DNA of 64,000 bases from Paenibacillus sp. SYP-B4298. Lineage in GTDB: Bacteria; Bacillota; Bacilli; Paenibacillales; Paenibacillaceae. The position numbers and the translations under genes are program-made. Positions 8,658-15,772 of this stretch are shown piece after piece; the first letter of the stretch is position 1, and the number at the start of each line of letters is the position of its first letter. The stretch lies in contig NZ_CP115484.1 in NCBI RefSeq assembly GCF_027627475.1, forward strand, positions 62,001 through 126,000, given 5' to 3'. The notes under the pieces are model-generated. The model had not been told where the DNA came from. It did no database searches and saw only the letters and a program-made list of their open reading frames with translations.

Positions 8658-9436
8658 TGATGTGGATATATCGAATTGACCCGCGTTACCTCGTATTGCT
8701 ATTTTTGTGCAGCTTCGCCGTTGCAGGTCAGGTATTCTTGGGATTCTTTCAAAAGTGGGATGCTATACTTGCCGCAGTCATCGCTGCTGTCGCAGTAGAA
8801 TTAGTTGTGAACAGAATAGTAAACAAAAAATGGATTTATCCTCTCAGCTCCGTAATTACAGGTCTTGGTATTAGTCTGCTCCTGAGCTCACATCAGGTAT
8901 GGCCTTATGTTGTAACCTCGATACTCGCCATAAGTATCAAATATATGATTCGTCTGCAGGGAAAGCATTTATTTAATCCCAATAATGTGGCAATGGTCGT
9001 TATGTTGTTCTTTTTGCCTCAATATGCGGTGAGCACACCTAAACAGTGGACAAATAGTTATGAAATCATGGTCTTCATTTTAATCCTGGGGATCATTGCG
9101 GCACATGCGGCCAAGCGGCTGGATACCGTTATGGCCTTCATAATCTCCTTCTCTGTTTTTGCTTATGTGCGACATATAGGGTTTGGTGAGCCGATTTTAT
9201 TCGCATTTGGTCCACTGCTGGGAGCGTCCTTTCAATTATTTTGTTTCTTTATGATTACCGATCCGAAGACAACCCCTCCAACTCGTATGGCCAGAGTGAT
9301 ATTCGCTAGCTTGATTGCGCTTACCGATGCGATGATGCGTATCCATGAGATTACAAATTCTACATTTTATGCGGCGTTCGTTGTGACCCTTCTTATTGGG
9401 GTACCTTATCGGCTATTACGGCACAGGGCACAGTGA
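8657..9436 (+). CDS. RnfD/UnbU-like integral membrane protein, copy 1
   Basis: A 259-residue, highly hydrophobic protein with about eight predicted membrane segments. Conserved stretches such as 'FNPNNVAMV' and 'FFMITDPKTTP' are typical of RnfD/NqrB-family flavin-binding subunits and of UnbU proteins of enediyne clusters. The T in 'ITDPKTTP' sits where RnfD/NqrB carries covalently bound FMN (family knowledge). The start chosen is the ATG overlapping the previous stop; a TTG at 8633 in frame is possible. A close paralogue lies 950 bases downstream. Membrane redox or transport linked to the polyketide product is inferred. Confidence 0.8.
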   Translation: MMWIYRIDPRYLVLLFLCSFAVAGQVFLGFFQKWDAILAAVIAAVAVELVVNRIVNKKWIYPLSSVITGLGISLLLSSHQVWPYVVTSILAISIKYMIRLQGKHLFNPNNVAMVVMLFFLPQYAVSTPKQWTNSYEIMVFILILGIIAAHAAKRLDTVMAFIISFSVFAYVRHIGFGEPILFAFGPLLGASFQLFCFFMITDPKTTPPTRMARVIFASLIALTDAMMRIHEITNSTFYAAFVVTLLIGVPYRLLRHRAQ

Positions 9437-9467
9437 ATACATACATTACATGAGGAGGACAGCTATA

Positions 9468-10358
9468 ATGCGTGGAAACGTATTAACAAAAACGCATACA
9501 CTTACAGCCGAGGAGTGGCTCATGTGGTGGAGAAGCGGCATATCTGGCCATGAAGCCGCTGCAGTATGCGGGGTTGATAAATGGAAGACAGCGCTGGAAG
9601 TGTATCTGGATAAAACGAACAGTAGCCCCGAAGGCAAGACTACAGAGGCAATGCATCTCGGTAAGCAAATGAAAACTATGATTGCCCGAGAATTTATGGC
9701 ACGAACCGGAAAGAGGGTTGTCAGGTGCAACGCGATCTATCAGCATCGAGAGCACCCGTTCATGATCGCGACAATTGACCGATGGCTTGTCGGGACAAAC
9801 GAAGGATTGCTGTGTAAGTCGGTTGGCGAATACCGTAAGGACGAATGGAAGGATGGAGTCGTGCCCGAAGCGATTCATCTGCAATGTCAGCATCTGATGG
9901 CTGTAAGCGGGGCCAGTAACTGGTGGGTGGCCGTTCTCATTGGTGGCAACAAGCTGCGAACGGTTCGTGTTGACCGTGACGAAGGAGCAATGGAGAAGCT
10001 TATTCGTTCAGAGATGTTCTTCTGGCGAGAGCATGTGGAGAAGCGGATTCCTCCTCAACCGGATGGCAGTGATGCCTCCTCCAGGCTATTAAGAGAGATG
10101 TACCCTGCTGCTGTAACAACACCCAAAGCCATTGAATTGCCAGTCGAGGCGCTGCAATGGATTGAACAGTATAAGACGGAGGCTGCTGTAGAGAAGGGGG
10201 CTGCTCATCGCAGGCAAGAAGCCGAGAATCAGTTGAAAAATATACTGGGCAGCAGCGAGCTCGGCTATGTGGACAATTATCGAGTCGAGTGGAAGACCAT
10301 ACGCCGCAAAACGGATAAACTAAACGAATATCGCAGATTTTCCATCTATCCAATCTAA
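9468..10358 (+). CDS. YqaJ-type recombinase/exonuclease-fold protein, active site incomplete
   Basis: A 296-residue protein of the YqaJ/lambda-exonuclease superfamily (PD-(D/E)xK fold). Recognisable are the N-terminal 'GISGHEAAAVCGVDKWKTALEVYLDK', the metal-site Asp in 'IATIDRWL', and the later 'HLQCQHLMAVSGASNWWVAVLIGG'. In active members an ExK motif precedes the Lys; here the sequence is 'GLLCKS', with Lys but no Glu, so catalysis may be lost. Start at 9468 has AGGAGG nearby. It is an unexpected gene between two UnbU-like genes and may be a domesticated or relict phage function. Confidence 0.78.
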   Translation: MRGNVLTKTHTLTAEEWLMWWRSGISGHEAAAVCGVDKWKTALEVYLDKTNSSPEGKTTEAMHLGKQMKTMIAREFMARTGKRVVRCNAIYQHREHPFMIATIDRWLVGTNEGLLCKSVGEYRKDEWKDGVVPEAIHLQCQHLMAVSGASNWWVAVLIGGNKLRTVRVDRDEGAMEKLIRSEMFFWREHVEKRIPPQPDGSDASSRLLREMYPAAVTTPKAIELPVEALQWIEQYKTEAAVEKGAAHRRQEAENQLKNILGSSELGYVDNYRVEWKTIRRKTDKLNEYRRFSIYPI

Positions 10359-10387
10359 CAAAACAAAACAAGCCAGGAGGCAGATAA

Positions 10388-11227
10388 ATGCGCAATGAAC
10401 GTGAAAAAAAGCTACGACCCGTAATATCCTGGTTGGATTATCGTATTGACCCGAGATTTTTTATCCTGTTGTTTTTATTAAGCTTTGTGGTTGCAGGTCA
10501 GGTATACCTTGGGTTCTATCAACAATGGAACGCTGTCTTCACAGCGGTGGGCTGTAGTACAGCAACTGAATTATTGCTGAGTCGAGTGAAATATAAAAGA
10601 TGGATGTGGCCGATCAGCGGGGTAATTACTGGACTTGGAGTGAGCCTGCTGCTTAGTTCTCATAAGCTCTGGCCTTATGCCTTAGCGGCCGTCTTATCCA
10701 TTGGCTTAAAGTATGCCATTCGTTTCAAAGGATCGAATATCTTTAATCCAAATAATGTGGCCATGGTGATCCTGTTGTTTTTTCTTCCGCAGTTTGCAGT
10801 CAGCACCCCTAAACAATGGACCAATGGCATCGAAATCATGATTGTTATTCTTTGCTTAGGTGTTTTCGCTTGTTATATGGCTAACCGCCTCGATTCCGTC
10901 ATTGCCTTCTTCGGCAGCTTTGCCCTCTTTGCCTGGATGCGGCATCTGTTTTTTGGAGCTCCCTTATATGCTGCATTTGGGCCGATGATGGGGGCCTCTT
11001 TACAGCTCTTTACGTTCTTTATGATCACCGATCCGAAATCAACGCCGACAACACGTAAAGCGCGTATGGCATTCGCGGTGTTGATCGCCCTAATTGATGC
11101 GATATTCCGCATTAACCGGATTCCGAATCCTCAGTTCTATGCCCTCTTCCTTGCTTGCCTTATTATGATTATTCCTTATCGGATTTGGATCAACCGTAAA
11201 ATTCAGAACGAGCTGTCCCTTTCATGA
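10388..11227 (+). CDS. RnfD/UnbU-like integral membrane protein, copy 2
   Basis: A 279-residue paralogue of the protein at 8657, sharing 'YRIDPRF', 'FNPNNVAMVILLFFLPQFAVSTPKQWTNG' patterning and 'FFMITDPKSTPTTR'. The N-terminus is longer and begins with a basic stretch before the first membrane segment. RBS AGGAGG stands before ATG. Tandem duplication of this gene around an unrelated nuclease-fold gene is unusual. Expected location is the cytoplasmic membrane; by family it could bind flavin and participate in electron transfer, but nothing here proves a substrate. Confidence 0.82.
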   Translation: MRNEREKKLRPVISWLDYRIDPRFFILLFLLSFVVAGQVYLGFYQQWNAVFTAVGCSTATELLLSRVKYKRWMWPISGVITGLGVSLLLSSHKLWPYALAAVLSIGLKYAIRFKGSNIFNPNNVAMVILLFFLPQFAVSTPKQWTNGIEIMIVILCLGVFACYMANRLDSVIAFFGSFALFAWMRHLFFGAPLYAAFGPMMGASLQLFTFFMITDPKSTPTTRKARMAFAVLIALIDAIFRINRIPNPQFYALFLACLIMIIPYRIWINRKIQNELSLS

Positions 11228-11293
11228 ATCGTTTATTGATTATCCCCACAAGCGAATTTTTGCCAAGTGAATGGAACAAGGGAGGTAAGCTCA

Positions 11294-12358
11294 TTGACCA
11301 AGATCGTTAATCAGATCGTTCCTTACAACGACATTTGGCTAGATTGCTTCAGTAACAATTTAATTTCAACCTTAATTAGTAGAAGTGAGACCTCTAGGAT
11401 GCTTCCTCTAGCGATGGAGGCTTCATACATAAAAATGCTTACAGATCAACATTATGACTCTGAAAACGATCGAAGGACGATGCTTACAGGCGGTAATCTA
11501 TTTCCTACCGTAGAATATTCTAGTGATATTATTAAAGATCATTTCGAGATCCGATATAAAGAATATCAAGAATATAAAGAAATCATTGAAAGTCTAAAGT
11601 CTAGTCTAGCGGATGGCTTGAGCACATTTTTGATGATAGACCGTTATTTTTATCCGTCGGGAAGAGAAGCGGGTACACTGCATTTGGCTCATTCTGTTTT
11701 CATTCTAGGCTACGATGATGATAAGAACATGTTTCATGCAATTGAAGATTGCGTAACCTTAGGCGTCTTGAGCTATTATGACATCCCTTACGAGTCTGTT
11801 GAAAGATCTTGTCAGTACTTTTTGAAACAAGGGAAACCCTTATTGCTTACAACGTGTAGGCCTTTGGAGTTATCACTTCATAATATTGCAGAGAACACAA
11901 AGGATGCAGCTATGAAAATGATCGCCAATTTATTTGATGAGACTACGTCTTATAATACACAGTACAATCTACATTTTTATTCCGGACTAAAGGCTCTTAG
12001 GAAATTTCAAGAGGAAATGGACTATTTATTTACCCATTTAAGCGAGATGTCGCTATCTTTTGTAGCCTTATTTCTGTTGCGATTTCCCCAGCTCCATGGG
12101 CGAAACCAACAATTAGTCCGTTTTCTGAATGAGAGTGGTTACCTGCACGATTCCGATTGTTCAGCACTTGTTGAAAATTATAAGTTGCTACAGCTTCATT
12201 GGACTAACTATAAAAATCGAAGTTACTATTTTTTTGAAAAAAGAGGAAGTGAAGCTGGGAAGAATTCAGAATTGATTCTCAGCTTAAGTAAGCGATTGGT
12301 TGAAATTATTGAATTGGAATTAGCAACGGCCCAGAAATTTAAAGATGCCATGATCTAG
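11294..12358 (+). CDS. BtrH-like protein (cysteine-protease-fold acyltransferase family)
   Basis: A 354-residue protein resembling butirosin biosynthesis protein H: an N-terminal domain with 'DIWLDCFSNNL' (candidate Cys nucleophile), a central 'HSVFILGYDDDKNMFHAIEDC' region with candidate His and Asp, then a helical C-terminal half. BtrH moves an acyl group from an ACP to an amine in butirosin synthesis. With an ACP and ketosynthases upstream, an analogous chain-releasing acyl transfer is a reasonable inference. The start is the TTG at 11294, with GGGAGG upstream; the more upstream ATG lacks a ribosome site. AT content is higher than its neighbours. A strong terminator follows. Confidence 0.62.
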   Translation: MTKIVNQIVPYNDIWLDCFSNNLISTLISRSETSRMLPLAMEASYIKMLTDQHYDSENDRRTMLTGGNLFPTVEYSSDIIKDHFEIRYKEYQEYKEIIESLKSSLADGLSTFLMIDRYFYPSGREAGTLHLAHSVFILGYDDDKNMFHAIEDCVTLGVLSYYDIPYESVERSCQYFLKQGKPLLLTTCRPLELSLHNIAENTKDAAMKMIANLFDETTSYNTQYNLHFYSGLKALRKFQEEMDYLFTHLSEMSLSFVALFLLRFPQLHGRNQQLVRFLNESGYLHDSDCSALVENYKLLQLHWTNYKNRSYYFFEKRGSEAGKNSELILSLSKRLVEIIELELATAQKFKDAMI

Positions 12359-12482
12359 GACGTGTATGCAAACCCGCATAAGGGCATCTATCCTCGCCTT
12401 ATCGTCCCCTGCTGTTGCTTTTTCTAGACGTACCCCCGGTACGCCGCCTGTCCATTCGTGAGTTCCCCTATCGCAACAAAGT

Positions 12483-12522
12483 AGAGCATCCTCTGAAGCG
12501 ACGTCGCTTCAGAGGATGCTCT
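12483..12522. terminator. Strong hairpin terminator
   Basis: A perfect 20-bp inverted repeat centred at 12502/12503 (arm AGAGCATCCTCTGAAGCGAC), followed by TTCCTTT on the + strand. It ends the polyketide-like region and could also stop transcription coming from the right. Confidence 0.85.
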
Positions 12523-12600
12523 TTCCTTTATGGCTTGGGGAAGCGCCTGAATCAGCAACGACTGCCTTCGCACAGTTATTGCTGGTTCAGGCTACACCCC

Positions 12601-13932
12601 TTATTGTGGACAGGTCGGTTGAAATTGTGGCAAATAGGCCGCGTTCGCTTGCAATAGCTCATCGAGCACGGCCCGCGCGGCCTGCTCGTCACCGACCAGC
12701 GGATGGATTGTCAGTGCCTGCAGAGCTTTGCCGTAATCACCATGGACAGCGGCTTCCACCGTTAATTCCTCGTAAGCCTTGACCACTTGCAGCAGTCCGC
12801 GTATCTGTGTCGGCAGCGGACGGCTGAGCGAGAGCGGGTGAGGGCCGTCGGACTTGATGACACAATTGACCTCGATGGAGGCATCGTCAGGCAAGCAGGA
12901 GATGATGCCGTTGTTGCGGACATTGACCGTCTGCACATCGCCGGTATCGTTGTAGATGGATCGCATCAGGCGCACGGCGGCTTCGGAATAATAGGCGCCG
13001 CCGCGCTGCTCAAGCTGCTTCGGCTTATGCTTCAGCTCCGGCTGCTTATACAGCTCGAACAGCTCCGCTTCGACGGCCTTCACATCATCCGCGCGCGTCG
13101 TTCCTTGCTTCTCCAGCTTGTTCAGCAGCTCCTCCAGCATCTCATTCTTCATATAATAGTAGCGATGATAGGCGCAGGGCAGCGCCCCCAAGGAGCGGAT
13201 GAAGGACTGATCCCATGCCAGATCGGGAATATTCGTCATGGAGAAGCTCTTGCCATCCGAGAGACGCCCCAGGAAGTCCTTCGTCACATCGATCCCGTCG
13301 ATAACGACCTTCGTCGTCCAGTTCAGATGGTTGATGCCGGCCATCTCGATGAATAGCTCCTCGGGCTTCCGATTGTACAGCTCGGCAATCTGCATCTTCG
13401 TATCGATCGGCAGGTTGCACAAGCCGACGGTGCGGATCGGGGAGTACTTCAGCACGGCCTCTGTCACCAGACCGGCCGGATTGGTGAAGTTGATCAGGAA
13501 GGCGTGGGGCGCCAGCTCCTCCATCTCCCGGCAGATATCGAGGATGACCGGAATCGTGCGAAGCGCCTTGGCGAAGCCGCCAGCTCCGGTCGTCTCCTGG
13601 CCGATCAGATGATGGGCCAGGGGAATCCGCTCATCCCGTGAACGGGCGTCGAGCATGCCAACACGGATCTGGGTGGTCACGAAGTCCGCGCCGCGTATCG
13701 CCGCGCGTCGATCGAAGGTAGGCACGATCCGCATCGGTACACCGCTCTCCTCCACCATCCGCTGGGCGAGCGCGCCGATGATGTTCAGCTTCTCCGCCCC
13801 CTCCGGGATGTCGACGAGATACAGCTCGCTTACAGGGAATACGTCATAATAGCGGATCAGTCCTTCAATTAATTCAGGTGTATATGAGGAGCCGCCGCCG
13901 ATTACTGCGATTTTCAGGCTTTTTTTAGTCAT
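12601..13932 (-). CDS. GH4 family 6-phospho-beta-glucosidase
   Basis: A 443-residue NAD- and metal-dependent glycosidase of family GH4. The Rossmann motif 'IAVIGGGSSYTPELIEGLI' opens the protein; 'NFTNPAGLVTEAV', the metal-site 'GLCNLP' and 'GINHLNW' follow in the usual order and length. GH4 enzymes hydrolyse 6-phospho-glycosides by an oxidation-elimination mechanism. The gene overlaps the upstream kinase by 4 bases, so the pair is an operon: the kinase would phosphorylate an imported disaccharide and this enzyme would cleave it. Beta-glucoside specificity is the best match but alpha is not excluded. Confidence 0.9.
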   Translation of the reverse strand: MTKKSLKIAVIGGGSSYTPELIEGLIRYYDVFPVSELYLVDIPEGAEKLNIIGALAQRMVEESGVPMRIVPTFDRRAAIRGADFVTTQIRVGMLDARSRDERIPLAHHLIGQETTGAGGFAKALRTIPVILDICREMEELAPHAFLINFTNPAGLVTEAVLKYSPIRTVGLCNLPIDTKMQIAELYNRKPEELFIEMAGINHLNWTTKVVIDGIDVTKDFLGRLSDGKSFSMTNIPDLAWDQSFIRSLGALPCAYHRYYYMKNEMLEELLNKLEKQGTTRADDVKAVEAELFELYKQPELKHKPKQLEQRGGAYYSEAAVRLMRSIYNDTGDVQTVNVRNNGIISCLPDDASIEVNCVIKSDGPHPLSLSRPLPTQIRGLLQVVKAYEELTVEAAVHGDYGKALQALTIHPLVGDEQAARAVLDELLQANAAYLPQFQPTCPQ

Positions 13933-14912
13933 GGCTTATTTGCCTCCAGATAAGATTCAAATTGGGATAATGTATCCGCTGATGTTTCGATGCCCGCTTG
14001 ATCCATCGCCGTTAATAGCGCGCCGAACATGGGCGGCAGAACCGGAATCACCGGATAGGCGTTCGGATAAGCGGCCTGCACCCGGTCGGTGAGCGCCGAG
14101 AGCAGCAGGGGATGACGTCCATGCTGCAGGATACTGCCGGTCAGAACGATCGGCACGGGCTGCTGCTTCATCTCGCCCAGCTTGCTCAGGACGGCTACGG
14201 CTGCGGTGCCGAGCTCTCGCCCCATATCCTCCAGCAGCTCGATCGCCAGCCAGTCGCCTGCACTTGCCTCCTCATGCACGATCAGCACCAGGGGCAAGGG
14301 AGCAGACGGCGGATCAAGCTTCAGATAGTGCTCGACCATATCCGCCATCCGCTCAAAGCCGAGCGCCGCCGGGATGCGCTCCACTAATGTGGTATGCGGC
14401 TCGCGACCCTCCCAAGCGCGAATGGCCCGTCCGAACGCCTGATCGGCCAAGTAATAGCCGCCTGCCCGATCACCGAACAGGGTGCCTGTGCCGCCTACGA
14501 CGGCGGTTTTGCCGTCCTTGCTGCGACCGGCCGCATTGGTATTGCTGCCGCATACGAGCACGACGCCGGTATGATCGGCTGTTGCAATCCGCAAGCCTTC
14601 GAACACGTCGCATTCGATCGTATAGGGTGTATGAGGGAGCTGCGCTTCGATCTCGGGACGCAGAATCTCGAAGTCGTGGGGGCGGTCGGCGCCCGCCAGC
14701 CCGTAATGGACAAAAGTCAGCTCGTGTTCCTCCAGTCCTGCTTGCTCCAGCGCCGCACATAGCGCCTGGCGTATGTTGGCGACCGCTGCTTGGACACCGT
14801 TAATCTGATGGTTGCCACAGCCTGCCCGACCAACGCCCAATACATGTCCCTGCGCATCCGCTATGATCGCTTCCGTCTTGCTGCCTCCTCCATCGACTCC
14901 TGCCACAAACAC
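13929..14912 (-). CDS. BadF/BadG/BcrA/BcrD-type sugar kinase (N-acetylglucosamine kinase-like)
   Basis: ASKHA-fold kinase. The phosphate-1 loop 'GVDGGGSKTEAII' is at the N-terminus, the second phosphate motif is 'VVGGTGTLFGDRAGGY', and the adenosine region 'IVLTGSIL' appears later. I place the start at the GTG at 14912 (AAAGGGG 8 bases upstream) rather than the TTG at 14960, since the latter falls in the promoter region. Members phosphorylate N-acetylglucosamine or related sugars; beside a GH4 phospho-glycosidase, phosphorylation of an imported glucoside or disaccharide is likely. Divergent from its probable GntR regulator. Confidence 0.87.
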   Translation of the reverse strand: MFVAGVDGGGSKTEAIIADAQGHVLGVGRAGCGNHQINGVQAAVANIRQALCAALEQAGLEEHELTFVHYGLAGADRPHDFEILRPEIEAQLPHTPYTIECDVFEGLRIATADHTGVVLVCGSNTNAAGRSKDGKTAVVGGTGTLFGDRAGGYYLADQAFGRAIRAWEGREPHTTLVERIPAALGFERMADMVEHYLKLDPPSAPLPLVLIVHEEASAGDWLAIELLEDMGRELGTAAVAVLSKLGEMKQQPVPIVLTGSILQHGRHPLLLSALTDRVQAAYPNAYPVIPVLPPMFGALLTAMDQAGIETSADTLSQFESYLEANKP

Positions 14913-15009
14913 ATGCTCATCCCCTTTTGATAATTTGTATAGTTGGTTGTTTATTTTCAAAAATTGGCGTATTATAATACAACAAACTCATAATTAGGAG
15001 CATGTTGTC
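14913..15009. promoter_or_regulatory. Divergent promoter region between kinase-GH4 operon and GntR gene
   Basis: A palindromic GTATTATAATAC at about 14970 provides a -10-like element on both strands. TTGTTT 17 bases or so upstream could be the -35 of the GntR gene. The TTGTATAGTTGG stretch near 14934 lies downstream of the kinase promoter and is a candidate GntR operator. Assignment is by inspection only. Confidence 0.5.
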
Positions 15010-15723
15010 ATGACAAAGCGTAGCCATAATTCACTCTACTTCACCATTAAAGAACAATTGCTGAAACAAATTCAAGCCGGCGTCTATGAGGTGGGGCAGA
15101 AGCTGCCCACCGAAGCCGATCTCGGTAAAATCTTCAACGCTAGCCGGACAACGATTCGCATGGCGCTTAGCGAGCTGGAGGTGCAAGGCCTCGTGGAGCG
15201 GCTGCAAGGCAAAGGCACCTTCGTCAAACGCAAGGAATTGCAGCTCATCCAGTCCCGCAGCTTCGCGGAGGATGTGCTGATGAATGGCCAGGAGCCCGCG
15301 AGCCAGATTATCGAAGCCAAGGTGGTACCGGCCGAATATCCGCTTCAGGAGCATCTGGGCATCCCGCTGCAGGCGCCGGTCAATCAGCTTATGCGTATCC
15401 GCTTCGCCGACGGCGAGCCGCTGCTGTACGAGCGCACGTTCATCCCATGGAGTCTGGCGCCGGGCCTGATCAACGACTATAAGGACGGCTCCCTCTTCGC
15501 CTTCCTGGAGAGCCAGTACGGGCATAAGGTTCACCGCTCGGTAGAGCAGCTCAAGCCGATTCTGGCGGACAAGCAAGAGCGCAAGCTGCTCGGCGTCAAG
15601 GAAGGCGCGCCCTGCCTGCAGGTGCGGACGATCTCCTATCTGGCCGACCAGACGCCGATAGAATACAGCTTCGGCGTGTTCCGCGGCGATTACCCTAGCT
15701 ACACCATCGAGCGGCATTTCTAA
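15010..15723 (+). CDS. GntR family regulator with UTRA ligand domain (HutC/NagR subfamily)
   Basis: A 237-residue regulator. A winged helix spans residues 8-72 ('LPTEADLGKIFNASRTTIRMALSELEVQGLVERLQGKGTFV', with recognition helix in SRTTIRMAL). A UTRA effector domain follows, with its typical 'LMRIRFADGEPLLYERTFIP' and C-terminal 'ADQTPIEYSFGVFRGDY'. UTRA proteins sense sugar phosphates or similar; here the likely effector is the product of the divergent kinase-GH4 operon (inference). RBS is TTAGGAG. A hairpin terminator follows at once. Confidence 0.92.
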   Translation: MTKRSHNSLYFTIKEQLLKQIQAGVYEVGQKLPTEADLGKIFNASRTTIRMALSELEVQGLVERLQGKGTFVKRKELQLIQSRSFAEDVLMNGQEPASQIIEAKVVPAEYPLQEHLGIPLQAPVNQLMRIRFADGEPLLYERTFIPWSLAPGLINDYKDGSLFAFLESQYGHKVHRSVEQLKPILADKQERKLLGVKEGAPCLQVRTISYLADQTPIEYSFGVFRGDYPSYTIERHF

Positions 15724-15729
15724 TGGATG

Positions 15730-15759
15730 CAATAGAGGAGGGGAGCCCCTCCTCTATTG
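15730..15759. terminator. Hairpin terminator between convergent genes
   Basis: Arms CAATAGAGGAGGGG and CCCCTCCTCTATTG with a 2-nt loop, placed between the convergent GntR and propeller genes; suitable for both strands. Confidence 0.8.
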
Positions 15760-15772
15760 TGCACTATGGAAT

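Noticed and set aside
230-12358. Complete enediyne gene cluster
   Set aside because: No iterative enediyne PKS (KS-AT-ACP-KR-DH-PPT) or thioesterase is visible; only accessory families are shared.
13655-14803. Several frames opposite the GH4 and kinase genes
   Set aside because: High-GC shadow frames on the other strand of well-recognised genes, without ribosome sites.
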